Shown here piece after piece: positions 18,056 to 26,368 of a DNA stretch of 32,327 bases (positions within the stretch are counted from its first letter, which is position 1; every line of letters begins with the position of its first letter). This stretch comes from Acidobacteriota bacterium (lineage in GTDB: Bacteria; Acidobacteriota; Polarisedimenticolia; JACPZX01). Made by a program: the position numbers and the translations under genes. The notes under the pieces are model-generated. The model saw only the letters and a program-made list of their open reading frames with translations, ran no database searches and was not told where the DNA came from. The stretch is from contig JACPZX010000033.1 of assembly GCA_016195325.1 (NCBI GenBank), positions 1 to 32,327 of the forward strand. Direction: 5' to 3'.

Positions 18056-21000
18056 CTACTGAAGCGAGAGCTTTCGGACGGTGCTTTGGGTCGTCCGTCC
18101 GATCGCGTCTCGGGCGAAAAGGGAATAGTAGACCGTCCCCATTCCCGACGGAAAGTTCTGCTTCGCGATCTTCTTCCAGAGTCCGAGCGGCATCGCCCAC
18201 GTGGTTCCGCGGAGTGAGAATCCCGCGCCTGATGCCACCACCGTGCCCTTGAGGTCCGGCTGCGACGAGAAGACGATCCGGTAGGACGAGTTGTGATTCG
18301 GTTCCCAGGTAAGAGTCGGGGGCGGATCCTGCAGCGAAAGGGCTTGACCGTCGGCCGGGCTTGTAACCGCGGCCGTTTTGGCTGGAGCGAGATGAATGAT
18401 CGTAGTAGCTGCCATCTGTTTCTCGCCTGACAAGCCCCGCCCCTCGACCGACCACGAGACAGAGCCCGAATGTCTTGCCAGACCGAGAATCTCCATCCAC
18501 GTTCGAGGGCCGGGCATGAAGGCCGTGCCAGCCAACCAAGTGGTCCTGATCGCCCCTCCGGGTTTCTCGGACGCCGCGGGCTTCGTCCAAGTTACTTTGA
18601 ACCGTTCGGATTGACCGGGCGACCATTCGAACTGAGGCGGATCGTCGTCGGCGTAGAATACAGTCCCGTTCTGAGGCGTGGTTGGTACAATCGCCCGGAT
18701 GAATCGTACTCCCACCGTTTGCGGCGCGTCGACGCTGAGAGCGCAGAGACCCGTACCTACGCATGCCCCGGACCAGCCATCGAACGACGATCCCGGCTCG
18801 GGCGAAGCGGCGAGAGCAACGGCGGTCCTTCCGAAGTAGTCCACCGAACAGAGCGGCGGGCAGGAGATGCCGGTCGGAACACTCGACACCCTTCCGCGAC
18901 CCAGCCCGGAGAGATTCACCGAGAGGCTGGAATGCGCCGTCTCTGGCACGAAGCTCGCCCAGACGGATTCACCCCGAAACAGACGGAACGAGCAGCTCCC
19001 GTCGGGGAGTATCGAGCGGCAGTCGAACTGCCACCCATTGAACCGTGAGCCGGGGTCGGCGTGAGCGTGCAGCGTGATTTGGGTGCCGTAGGGGAATGAA
19101 ACCGAGCACGTCGAGCGACATGAGACGCCGGCAGGCTCGCTGTCGACGTAACCATGACCGGCTCCATCGATTCCGACGAACAAGCCGCTCTGGTCCTGAG
19201 GAGCAGGCGGCTGCGTGTAGAGCACCTGCAGCGTTCCGCCGGAGCCGGCGACGACCATGTCCGGTTGACCGTCGTCATTCAGGTCGCCGACGCCGAGCGC
19301 GTGTGGGTTGTACGCGCCGGTGTCCCACACCCGATTCACCACGAACGGAAAGAGGGCCGCGTTGTCGGCGCCAAAGTAGACGCTCACGCCACCCGAGCCG
19401 ACATGCGCGGTGATGAGGTCGGCTCGCCCGTCGCCATCGAGGTCGGCGATCGCCGAGGAGCCCGGAATCTCGTAGGCGGGGTATTCCACGGACGGCGCGA
19501 ACGAGCCAAGGCCGTCCTGATAGAAGATTGAAACATACGGATTGTTGATGCCCCTGTTCCCGCCATGGATGACGGCGACGTCGATCAGGCCGTCACCGTT
19601 CAGATCTCCCACGGCCATGGCCCTGAGAAAAGCAGTCCTCGGCCCGTATCCGAACTTCTCCGGAGAGTCGAATCCACCGCCGGGCTTCTGCCGCAGGACC
19701 GCGAGACGGCGGGACTCGCTGGAACGCGGCCCCGAGTTCGTAGTCAGGGCGACGATGTCATCGAGACCGTCGCCGGTCACGTCGGCGACGGCCAGGTCGA
19801 CGAAAATGGGGGTGTAGGCTAGGGCAAACTCGATCGGCGCTTCCTGCTGCAGCGCACCCGAGCTGTCCTGGATGAATGGCGTGAGGACCACGTTGTCGTC
19901 GTGGACTGCGCCCGCAATCAGGTCGGCCCGGCCGTCACCGTTGAGGTCTCCAATCGCGACGCGCCAGCAATCTGGTGTGGGCCATTTCACGAGCGGCTGG
20001 AGAGCTCCATTGGGATCTTGCAGGAACACCCCGGCGAAACTTTGAGCGGCGCCGTAGGAGGCGATCGCCGCATCGGTCCGGCCGTCTCCGTTGAGGTCGC
20101 CCAGAGCCACGGACACCACGTCATAGAACGAGAGGGGATCCTCGACCTCGTACCTGATGGGAGCATCCAGCGTACCAGAGTGATTCTGGAGGAATACCTG
20201 AACGCTGTGTGAAAGGGCGGGGTCGCTGCTCCGGTCGGTCGTCACGACGACGTCGTTCAGCCCGTCCGAGTTCATGTCCCCGATCGCCACGGCCTGCAGG
20301 GACGATCCTGAGACTCCTGGGAGGAACGTGACCTGACTGAAGAGCTGCGGGGCGGCTCCTGCGTCCACCCGGATCGACGTCCGATCGTCTCCCGGGAAGA
20401 CCAAGGTCGAGTCACCAACCGTCGTCGGCGTCCACGTGGCAGAGTACACGCCGTCGCCGGGCACCGCGTCGCCGTCGAGCCCGTCATCGTTGAGGAGAAT
20501 CTGCGGGCCGCCGGGTTCGACCGACACTTCCACGGCCCCGGCCGGCTCCGAGCAATCGATGTGCAGGACCGACAGGAGGACGGGCGCGCCCACGGATGCT
20601 CTCAACGCCCGACCTGCGGGCGAGAGACGCGCGATGACGACCTTGTTCGAGCAGGTGAGAGATCCGAAGGCGCTGAGCCGCTTGCCGGTGATCGTTCCGG
20701 ACAGGGAGCTCCGGTCATCGCCGCCAGCCAGGATCAGGTTGCGGATGGCCCGCCAGTCACGAGTTGGATCGGCCGATTTCAGCAGAGCCGCCACGCCGGT
20801 CACGTGCGGCGCCGCCATGGATGTGCCGCTCTGCAACTCGTAGGTTTCCCCCGGCCACGTGCTCAGGACGTCGACCCCCGGAGCCCCGAGGTGGACCGAC
20901 GAGCGTCCTTCGTTCGAGAACGGAGCCACTTGATTCTTGTCATCGGTCGCGGCGACGGCGATGACGTTCGAGAGTGAGTAACTCGCTGGGTAGGTCGCAT

Positions 21001-21976
21001 AGGCGTCGAGGTCGTCCGCATCGTTCCCGGCGGAGGCGACAAAGAGAATTCCGCGCTGAAGGTGCGCGGCTACGGCGTCATGGAGCGCCTGGGAGTAGCC
21101 CGCGCCTCCCCAGCTGTTGTTCGTGGCCACGATGTCGACGCCAAGATCCTTCAGGCGGGCGAGGTAGTCGAGGCACTGCACCGCGCCGGAGACGGAGCCT
21201 TCACCCTGTGAATCCAGGAACTTGCAGCCAACCAACGAGGCACGCCAGGCCGTTCCCGTGACGCCGATGCCATTGTCTCCAACTGCCGCGATGGTCCCTG
21301 ACACGTGGGTCCCGTGGCCGTTGTCGTCCTTCGGATCGGAATCGTGGTTCACGACATCGATGCCGTGGCAGTCGTCCGCGTAGCCGTCGTCGTCATCGTC
21401 CTGCGCGTTTCCGTTGCAATCACCGGGGTTGTTCCAGACGTTCGCGGCAAGATCGGGGTGCGTAAAATCGACGCCCGTGTCGAGGACGCCGATGACGACC
21501 GAGCGTGAACCGGTCGAGATGTCCCACGCATGCGGACCGCTGATTCCAGGCCCCGCTGTGTTGCCGGCCACCCCGGCGTTGAGCAATCCCCACTGCGACA
21601 GAAACAGAGGGTCGTCCGGGACACCGTGCGCGTGAACGTTGTAGTCGGGCTCCGCATACAAAACCGTCGGATCCCTGTGGAGCGATTCGATCGCCACGTC
21701 GACTTGAACGTCGTTCGGAAGCTCTAGGAGGTGCAGATTTCCGAATCGGGAGTATTTCCTGATCCGCTTGAATCGGCGCGAATCCGTCGAATGCGCGACG
21801 CTGAGGTCTGGAGTCTTGTCCCGGAAGCGAACGAGAATCCGATCGGATGCGTGCGGGCGAAGGCGAGGAGTCTTGCGTTCGTTTCGACTGTCGCCGGCGT
21901 CCAGCGGCGCGAGCGCGAGTAGCGGCGCGAGCAACGCCACGGTCAAGCCGACGGCTCTCATACGACGCGTCATCAT
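18056..21976 (-). CDS. Secreted subtilisin-like (S8) protease with FG-GAP repeats and cell-surface-type C-terminal domains
   Basis: 1306 residues. The signal peptide (VGLTVALLAPLLALAPL) is followed by an I9-like propeptide (about 45-115). The S8 domain has a complete triad: Asp166 in GVLDTGVDFTHPDL, His221 in DNGHGTHVSG and Ser386 in SGTSMAAPH, with oxyanion Asn318 in SAGN. An Asp-rich insertion (DDDDDGYADD, about 193-202) probably binds calcium. Seven FG-GAP/VCBS-type units with the DxNxDGxxD signature run from about 561 to 910, suggesting a beta-propeller. Two Cys-paired repeats of the GxGxVxSxPxGIxC type (about 930-1080) resemble bacterial InlB-B/Flg_new-like stalk domains, and two beta-sandwich-like domains end the protein. 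It is exported and probably displayed on the surface or released. The start is either of two ATGs at 21976/21973; an ATG at residue 6 is also possible. Confidence 0.93.
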   Translation of the reverse strand: MMTRRMRAVGLTVALLAPLLALAPLDAGDSRNERKTPRLRPHASDRILVRFRDKTPDLSVAHSTDSRRFKRIRKYSRFGNLHLLELPNDVQVDVAIESLHRDPTVLYAEPDYNVHAHGVPDDPLFLSQWGLLNAGVAGNTAGPGISGPHAWDISTGSRSVVIGVLDTGVDFTHPDLAANVWNNPGDCNGNAQDDDDDGYADDCHGIDVVNHDSDPKDDNGHGTHVSGTIAAVGDNGIGVTGTAWRASLVGCKFLDSQGEGSVSGAVQCLDYLARLKDLGVDIVATNNSWGGAGYSQALHDAVAAHLQRGILFVASAGNDADDLDAYATYPASYSLSNVIAVAATDDKNQVAPFSNEGRSSVHLGAPGVDVLSTWPGETYELQSGTSMAAPHVTGVAALLKSADPTRDWRAIRNLILAGGDDRSSLSGTITGKRLSAFGSLTCSNKVVIARLSPAGRALRASVGAPVLLSVLHIDCSEPAGAVEVSVEPGGPQILLNDDGLDGDAVPGDGVYSATWTPTTVGDSTLVFPGDDRTSIRVDAGAAPQLFSQVTFLPGVSGSSLQAVAIGDMNSDGLNDVVVTTDRSSDPALSHSVQVFLQNHSGTLDAPIRYEVEDPLSFYDVVSVALGDLNGDGRTDAAIASYGAAQSFAGVFLQDPNGALQPLVKWPTPDCWRVAIGDLNGDGRADLIAGAVHDDNVVLTPFIQDSSGALQQEAPIEFALAYTPIFVDLAVADVTGDGLDDIVALTTNSGPRSSESRRLAVLRQKPGGGFDSPEKFGYGPRTAFLRAMAVGDLNGDGLIDVAVIHGGNRGINNPYVSIFYQDGLGSFAPSVEYPAYEIPGSSAIADLDGDGRADLITAHVGSGGVSVYFGADNAALFPFVVNRVWDTGAYNPHALGVGDLNDDGQPDMVVAGSGGTLQVLYTQPPAPQDQSGLFVGIDGAGHGYVDSEPAGVSCRSTCSVSFPYGTQITLHAHADPGSRFNGWQFDCRSILPDGSCSFRLFRGESVWASFVPETAHSSLSVNLSGLGRGRVSSVPTGISCPPLCSVDYFGRTAVALAASPEPGSSFDGWSGACVGTGLCALSVDAPQTVGVRFIRAIVPTTPQNGTVFYADDDPPQFEWSPGQSERFKVTWTKPAASEKPGGAIRTTWLAGTAFMPGPRTWMEILGLARHSGSVSWSVEGRGLSGEKQMAATTIIHLAPAKTAAVTSPADGQALSLQDPPPTLTWEPNHNSSYRIVFSSQPDLKGTVVASGAGFSLRGTTWAMPLGLWKKIAKQNFPSGMGTVYYSLFARDAIGRTTQSTVRKLSLQ
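19255..20290 (-). repeat. Seven imperfect FG-GAP-encoding DNA repeats
   Basis: Plus-strand blocks reading CCGTC-NCC-GTT-NAGGTC, with variants, begin at 19269, 19428, 19590, 19767, 19932, 20082 and 20262, so the period is 150-180 bases. Each encodes one calcium-binding DxNxDGxxD loop of the subtilase's propeller region. Spacing and sequence vary, which indicates old protein-level duplication rather than fresh tandem repeats. Confidence 0.85.
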
Positions 21977-22005
21977 CCCCCCGGCCGTTATTTCGATGCG
22001 TCAAG

Positions 22006-22033
22006 AGTATCTCCGGGATGGATGGATCGGCAA
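22006..22033 (-). promoter_or_regulatory. Possible promoter of the subtilase gene
   Basis: Read on the minus strand, TTGCCG (22033-22028) and GATACT (22011-22006) are 16 bases apart and 29 bases upstream of the first ATG. The match is partial and the spacing short, so this is only a candidate. Confidence 0.3.
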
Positions 22034-22095
22034 GCGCTCGCCGACGTAGTCCGCTCGATCGGCGCTCCTGCCGAATTCCGCTAACATGCCGCGCC

Positions 22096-23988
22096 ATGGG
22101 TCCGGCCACCTCGATCGCCCGCGCGCCGCGGGACCTCGTCTCGATCGCCGCTGCCGCGGGAACGGCCGCGTGGCTCGACGCGCTGCGCGTGACGCGCGGC
22201 GCCGTCCCCCCCGTTCCGTGGAGTGAGACAGCCTCCCTCGCCCTCGCGGGAGGCACGTACCTGCTTGCGGCCGCCGTTGCCGCCCTCGCCGCCGTCCACG
22301 CCTTCGACGCCGCCCGGTCGATGCGGGGTCGACCGACGCAAGTCTCCGCCCCCGCCAGGGCGGTCGCCGCGTGCGCGGGCGCTCTCGCGCTCCTCGCCGC
22401 CTGCGACTTCGATCCCAAGTCCGGCTGGATCGCCGGGGCCATCCTCGCCGCGGTCATCGCGAGCTTCGTCGCGGTGGCCGCCTCCCGCCGCATGCCGGAG
22501 GCCGGGCCCGCGGGGCGTGTCGTCGTCCTCGTAATCCTCGTCGCGTCGTGGGGAGGGATGGCCGCCACACACCGCGCCCACGGCGCCCACCTCACCGCGA
22601 GCGCCGAGGCGCCCGCCGGCGCGAAACCAAACTTCGTCTTCATCGTGATCGACGCCCTGAGAGCCGACCACCTCGGCCTCTACGGCTACTCCCGCCCCAC
22701 CTCCCCGATGATCGACCGCCTCGCGAAAGACGGCATCGTCTTCGAGAACGCCGTCGCCCCCTCGGCGTGGACCCTCCCATCGATGTCGTCGATCCTCACC
22801 TCCACCTTCCCCGGCCAGCACGGGACCGTGGAGCGCGGCGACACCCTCCCACACGACCTCCCAAAGATCTCGACGACGCTGAAAACAGCCGGCTACGAGA
22901 CCGCCGCATTCACCGCGAACGCCTGGCTCAAGCGCACCTTCGCCTTCGACGACGGCTTCGACGCCTACGAAGATCTCGATCGCCTGAGCCTCGCGAGACG
23001 CCTCCTGGGCGTCGAGCTCAAGAACCTCGTGCTCCGCCGCCTGGACAAGATCCGCCTCGATCCCGAGCTCGTCCCCGTCGCCGAAGACCTCACCTCGCGG
23101 GCGGAAGGCTGGCTCGCGGAAAAAGGCGCGAAGCCCTTCTTCCTCTACCTCCACTACATGGACGTCCACGCGCCCTACAACGCCATCCCGAAGTACCACG
23201 GAAAGTTCTGCTCCGGGCACCGCTTCGACGTCAAAGATCACTGGCTCGAGAGCCGCTTCCGCGCCGGGCGGTACCGGAACGACGAAGCGGTGAGGGCGCA
23301 CGTGATCGAGCTGTACGACGAGGACATCGCCGCCACCGACGAGTCGGTGGGACGGCTCATCGAGGCGGTGCGCGCGTCCCCGCTCGCCGCGAGCACGACG
23401 ATCGTGCTCGTCGCGGATCACGGCGAGGAGTTCTACGAGCACGGCTTCACGACGCACGGGAACAACCTGCACCGCGAGGTGCTCCACGTCCCGCTGATCA
23501 TGTGGCCGGCCGGTGGCGGCGCGAAAGGGGAGAGGATCCCCTCGCGCGTGAGCACACTCGATCTCTTCCCGACGCTCATCGAGATGGCGGGTCTCCCGGC
23601 GCAAGCGCGGGTCGAGGGGATCTCCCTCGCCGGGATTTTTCGTTCCGGAGGCGCCCCGGCCGCCGCCCGGCCGATCGGCAGCCAGCTCTTCGAAGGGGGA
23701 CGCGCCTGGTCGGCGCTCTACGCCGGCGACGACAAGCTCATCCGCATCCGTCCCCCGGCGTCGGATCCGACCGCGAGGACGCGCGTGAAGCTCTTCCACC
23801 TTCGCGCGGATCCGGGGGAGGCCGACGACGCCGCGGCGCGGGAGCCTCAGCTCGCGGCGACCCTGGGGTCGGCGCTCGACGCCTTCGAGAAGGTCTGGGG
23901 GATCGCAGGGTCCGGCGGGAGGCGTCCGGGGGAGAAGGTGGACCCCGAGACGCTCAAGCAGCTCAAGGCGCTCGGCTACATCAACTGA
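22096..23988 (+). CDS. Membrane-anchored sulfatase-fold enzyme, Thr-type
   Basis: 630 residues. About four to five hydrophobic segments fill the first 160 residues (47-70, 89-103, 111-129 and 141-157 are clear). An extracytoplasmic catalytic domain follows, a layout like phosphoethanolamine transferases and LTA synthase. The catalytic strand FVFIVIDALRADHLGLYGYS supplies Asp186, and the distal metal site is VADHGEEFYEHG. At the nucleophile position, APSAWTLPSMSSILT has Thr226, not Cys or Ser, so formylglycine cannot form there. The protein ends LKALGYIN, nearly the same as the sulfatase-fold protein at 8621-9883. The ATG at 22096 is chosen because the longer frame upstream is Arg-rich noise overlapping the divergent protease. 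A phospho-group transferase or hydrolase acting on the envelope is as likely as a sulfatase. Its 3' end overlaps the converging kinase gene by 13 bases. Confidence 0.88.
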   Translation: MGPATSIARAPRDLVSIAAAAGTAAWLDALRVTRGAVPPVPWSETASLALAGGTYLLAAAVAALAAVHAFDAARSMRGRPTQVSAPARAVAACAGALALLAACDFDPKSGWIAGAILAAVIASFVAVAASRRMPEAGPAGRVVVLVILVASWGGMAATHRAHGAHLTASAEAPAGAKPNFVFIVIDALRADHLGLYGYSRPTSPMIDRLAKDGIVFENAVAPSAWTLPSMSSILTSTFPGQHGTVERGDTLPHDLPKISTTLKTAGYETAAFTANAWLKRTFAFDDGFDAYEDLDRLSLARRLLGVELKNLVLRRLDKIRLDPELVPVAEDLTSRAEGWLAEKGAKPFFLYLHYMDVHAPYNAIPKYHGKFCSGHRFDVKDHWLESRFRAGRYRNDEAVRAHVIELYDEDIAATDESVGRLIEAVRASPLAASTTIVLVADHGEEFYEHGFTTHGNNLHREVLHVPLIMWPAGGGAKGERIPSRVSTLDLFPTLIEMAGLPAQARVEGISLAGIFRSGGAPAAARPIGSQLFEGGRAWSALYAGDDKLIRIRPPASDPTARTRVKLFHLRADPGEADDAAAREPQLAATLGSALDAFEKVWGIAGSGGRRPGEKVDPETLKQLKALGYIN

Positions 23989-25004
23989 CGGGAGAGCTCC
24001 GTCGAGTCCTCGGGTGGGTCGCTCCCCGGCTCGGGCCACATGCGCTGCGGCGGAGCGAGGGACGTCAGGATCTGCTTCCACGCGGCCAGGGGTACGTTCG
24101 GGTCGGCGTCGCTCGGCTCGCCCGACGCGAATCGCCGGTGGAGGCGCTTCAGCGTGTTGAGCGCCGTGTAGAAGGGGCCGCTGCGCCGCCACGTCTCGCG
24201 CGCCGACGCTCCCGCGCCCGCGAGGTACGTCTCGACGAACCGTCCGGCGAGGATCTCGTCGCGCCGGCAGAAGTGGTAGAGGGCGTTCGCCAGCTCCTCC
24301 GCGCAGGGCTCGTAGGAGATCCGCTGGATGTCGATGGCGACGAGAGCCCCCTCGGGGGTCACGATGAAGTTCCGCCGGTTCGCGTCGTTGAGGCACAGGT
24401 GGTACGTGGAGAGCTTGAGGATCATCGGCATCCAGGCGTTGAACCGCGCCCCCGCCTCCTTGACCTCCGCGGGGCCGAGCGTGCCGGCGGCGCCGAGCTC
24501 GCGGATCATCCGCAGGGCGGCGGTCATCGTGGTCTTCGCGTAGGGCCTCAGCTCGCCGAGGAGCGTCGGAGCCCCCCACCGCGTCCGCGTCGCGGTGTGG
24601 TACCGGGCGAGGAGGCGCGCGACGGCGAGCGCCACCCCCGGCTCGTCGGGGGATTCCAGGGCGCGCGTCCCCTCGATCCACGACTCGGTGGTCGCGTAGC
24701 GGGGGTAGCCGTTCGTGCGCGAGAACCGGTTGAAGGGGTGAAGGTCGGCGTGCCTGAGGCGCGGCGCCGGCAAATCGAGACGCTCGAGGTGCCTGAGGGC
24801 GATCGACGACCGCCGGGCCCGGCCGAGGTCCGCGTAGAACCGCACCAGGAGCGACGGCGCGCGCTCGATCGTGATCTTCCACGCCGACGAGCTCGTCCCC
24901 CCTCCTCCCGGCCGTCCCACGACGAACGGGTGGTTCTCGAGATGCAGGGAGGGGAGGACGACGCCGCTCGCGTAACCGTACACGTCGAAGGTGGTCTCGG
25001 ACAT
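23976..25004 (-). CDS. APH/CotS-like phosphotransferase-fold protein with altered catalytic loop
   Basis: 342 residues, soluble. The overall pattern fits the aminoglycoside-phosphotransferase/choline-kinase fold. The catalytic loop reads LNDANRRN (residues 205-212), matching HxDxxxxN with Asp207 and Asn212 kept and the His replaced by Leu. The metal-binding Asp is Asp225 in VAIDIQR, followed by a helix with EELANALYHFCR, as in CotS-type members. The Asp is retained, so activity is possible; the substrate may be a sugar, alcohol or small metabolite. The ATG at 25004 is chosen over the longer frame that extends into the divergent promoter region. It is divergent from the GT4-led operon (182 bases between starts), suggesting shared regulation and a related task. 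Its stop overlaps the converging sulfatase-fold gene by 13 bases. Confidence 0.82.
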   Translation of the reverse strand: MSETTFDVYGYASGVVLPSLHLENHPFVVGRPGGGGTSSSAWKITIERAPSLLVRFYADLGRARRSSIALRHLERLDLPAPRLRHADLHPFNRFSRTNGYPRYATTESWIEGTRALESPDEPGVALAVARLLARYHTATRTRWGAPTLLGELRPYAKTTMTAALRMIRELGAAGTLGPAEVKEAGARFNAWMPMILKLSTYHLCLNDANRRNFIVTPEGALVAIDIQRISYEPCAEELANALYHFCRRDEILAGRFVETYLAGAGASARETWRRSGPFYTALNTLKRLHRRFASGEPSDADPNVPLAAWKQILTSLAPPQRMWPEPGSDPPEDSTELSRQLM

Positions 25005-25010
25005 GGGTGT

Positions 25011-25016
25011 TATAAT
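25011..25016 (+). promoter_or_regulatory. Possible -10 element of the GT4-led operon
   Basis: A perfect TATAAT in otherwise GC-rich DNA, 171 bases ahead of the GT4 ATG. No good -35 hexamer lies 16-18 bases upstream. The element is only 7 bases outside the start of the divergent kinase gene, so it could influence both directions. Confidence 0.35.
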
Positions 25017-25171
25017 CCGGCTCTTGTGATCGGTTGGGTCGACCGCGATGGCGCTTACCGCCGCAACGTAGGCCGGCCGGGCATGAGCTGACCGGCGGAT
25101 TGAACAATTCCGGCGGCCCGCCGTCAAGCCCCGCGGCCCGGCGGCGGATTTCCACGACATCCATGCGACCT

Positions 25172-25176
25172 GGAGG
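25172..25176 (+). promoter_or_regulatory. Ribosome binding site GGAGG
   Basis: GGAGG ends 10 bases before the ATG at 25187 and decides between it and the in-frame ATG at 25163. Confidence 0.65.
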
Positions 25177-25186
25177 CGGACGGCCC

Positions 25187-26368
25187 ATGCGCGTTCTTCA
25201 CACCGATTTCCATAGAGGATGGGGAGGCCAGGCCGCCCGCGTCCTCATGGTGTGCCGGGAGCTGAAAGACGCGGGGCACGTCGCGACCATCGCGGCCCCC
25301 CCGGGGGAGCTGACGCGGCGCGCGCGCGAGGCGGGCCTCCCCGTGGACGACGGGTTCACCTTCGCCCCGCCCGCTCGGGCCCTCTCGTTCCTCGCCGATG
25401 GGCGTCGTCTCCGGAGGCTCGTTCTTGGCGGCGCGTTCGATCTCCTCCACACGCACGGGTCGCAGGACACCTGGGTCGCGGCCTCTCTCCGGGCGGTGGG
25501 CGCCCTCCCGTGCGCGTTCGTGGCCACGCGGCACAACACCAAGCGGGTCCGCTTCAACGCGGCGAACCGCTGGCTCTACGGCCGCGCCATCGATCATCTC
25601 GTTCTGGTCAGCGACAGCGTGCGCGACAACTTCCGCCCCTTCTTCGAGTCCGGCCTCCTCACGGAGGATCGCGTCTCGGTCGCCCACTCGGCGTACCGCG
25701 AGGATCTCTTCCACGAGCGGGTCGACGCGGCGCCGGTGCGGAAGGCGCTGGGGATCGAGGGGAACGGGCCGGTCATCGGCGTGCTGGCCCGCCTCGTCGA
25801 GGACAAGGGGCACACGCATCTCTTCCGGGCCTTCCGCGAGATCCGGGCGAAGCATCCGGAGGCGGTTCTCCTCGTGGCAGGACATGGGCCGCTCGAGGGG
25901 AAGCTGAGGCGCGAGGCCGAGGGGCTGGGCCTCGGTGAGTCGATCCGCTTCCTCGGGTTCCGGGACGACGCCGCGGTGATCACGTCGCTCCTCGACGTCT
26001 CCGTCCTCCCCTCGATCGGCTGCGACGCCTCGTCCGCGTCGATCAAGGAGGCAATGGCCGTGGGAACGCCCATCGTCGCGACCGACGTCGGCGGCGCCCG
26101 CGAGATCCTGAAGGACGGCGTGACCGGGCTCGTCGTTCCCCCGGGGGACGCCCCCGCCCTCGCGGCGGCCATCCTCTCGGTGGTCGGGGACGCACGGCGC
26201 GCGAGAACGATGGGGGAGAGGGCGCGGGAGGACGTGAGGGCGCGGTTCGGCCCGCGGATTCTCGCCCGCGCGGAGCTCGCAGTCTACGAGAAGGTGCTCG
26301 CCGCCAGGTCGCACACCCACGCGCCTCCCGCCCCGAGCGCGGCGCGGGCGACGGGAGGGCGGCGTTGA
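25187..26368 (+). CDS. GT4-family glycosyltransferase (GT-B fold)
   Basis: 393 residues. The N-terminal acceptor domain begins MRVLHTDFHRGWGGQAARV, where the GGQ-A turn is the usual glycine-rich loop. The C-terminal domain has VIGVLARLVEDKGHTHLFRA, then VLLVAGHGPLEGKL and IRFLGFRDD. The nucleotide-sugar site IKEAMAVGTPIVATDVGG ends in an REI glutamate, i.e. the EX7E motif. It transfers a sugar from a nucleotide or lipid donor, retaining configuration, at the cytoplasmic face of the membrane. The specific sugar cannot be read. First gene of a coupled operon; its TGA overlaps the TTG start of the exporter. The last 20 residues are Ala/Pro-rich and probably disordered. Confidence 0.92.
   Translation: MRVLHTDFHRGWGGQAARVLMVCRELKDAGHVATIAAPPGELTRRAREAGLPVDDGFTFAPPARALSFLADGRRLRRLVLGGAFDLLHTHGSQDTWVAASLRAVGALPCAFVATRHNTKRVRFNAANRWLYGRAIDHLVLVSDSVRDNFRPFFESGLLTEDRVSVAHSAYREDLFHERVDAAPVRKALGIEGNGPVIGVLARLVEDKGHTHLFRAFREIRAKHPEAVLLVAGHGPLEGKLRREAEGLGLGESIRFLGFRDDAAVITSLLDVSVLPSIGCDASSASIKEAMAVGTPIVATDVGGAREILKDGVTGLVVPPGDAPALAAAILSVVGDARRARTMGERAREDVRARFGPRILARAELAVYEKVLAARSHTHAPPAPSAARATGGRR

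Noticed and set aside
22081-25188. Very long open frames on both strands across the sulfatase-fold and kinase genes.
   Set aside because: Low-complexity Arg/Pro/Ala translations that span two oppositely oriented real genes; composition artefacts.
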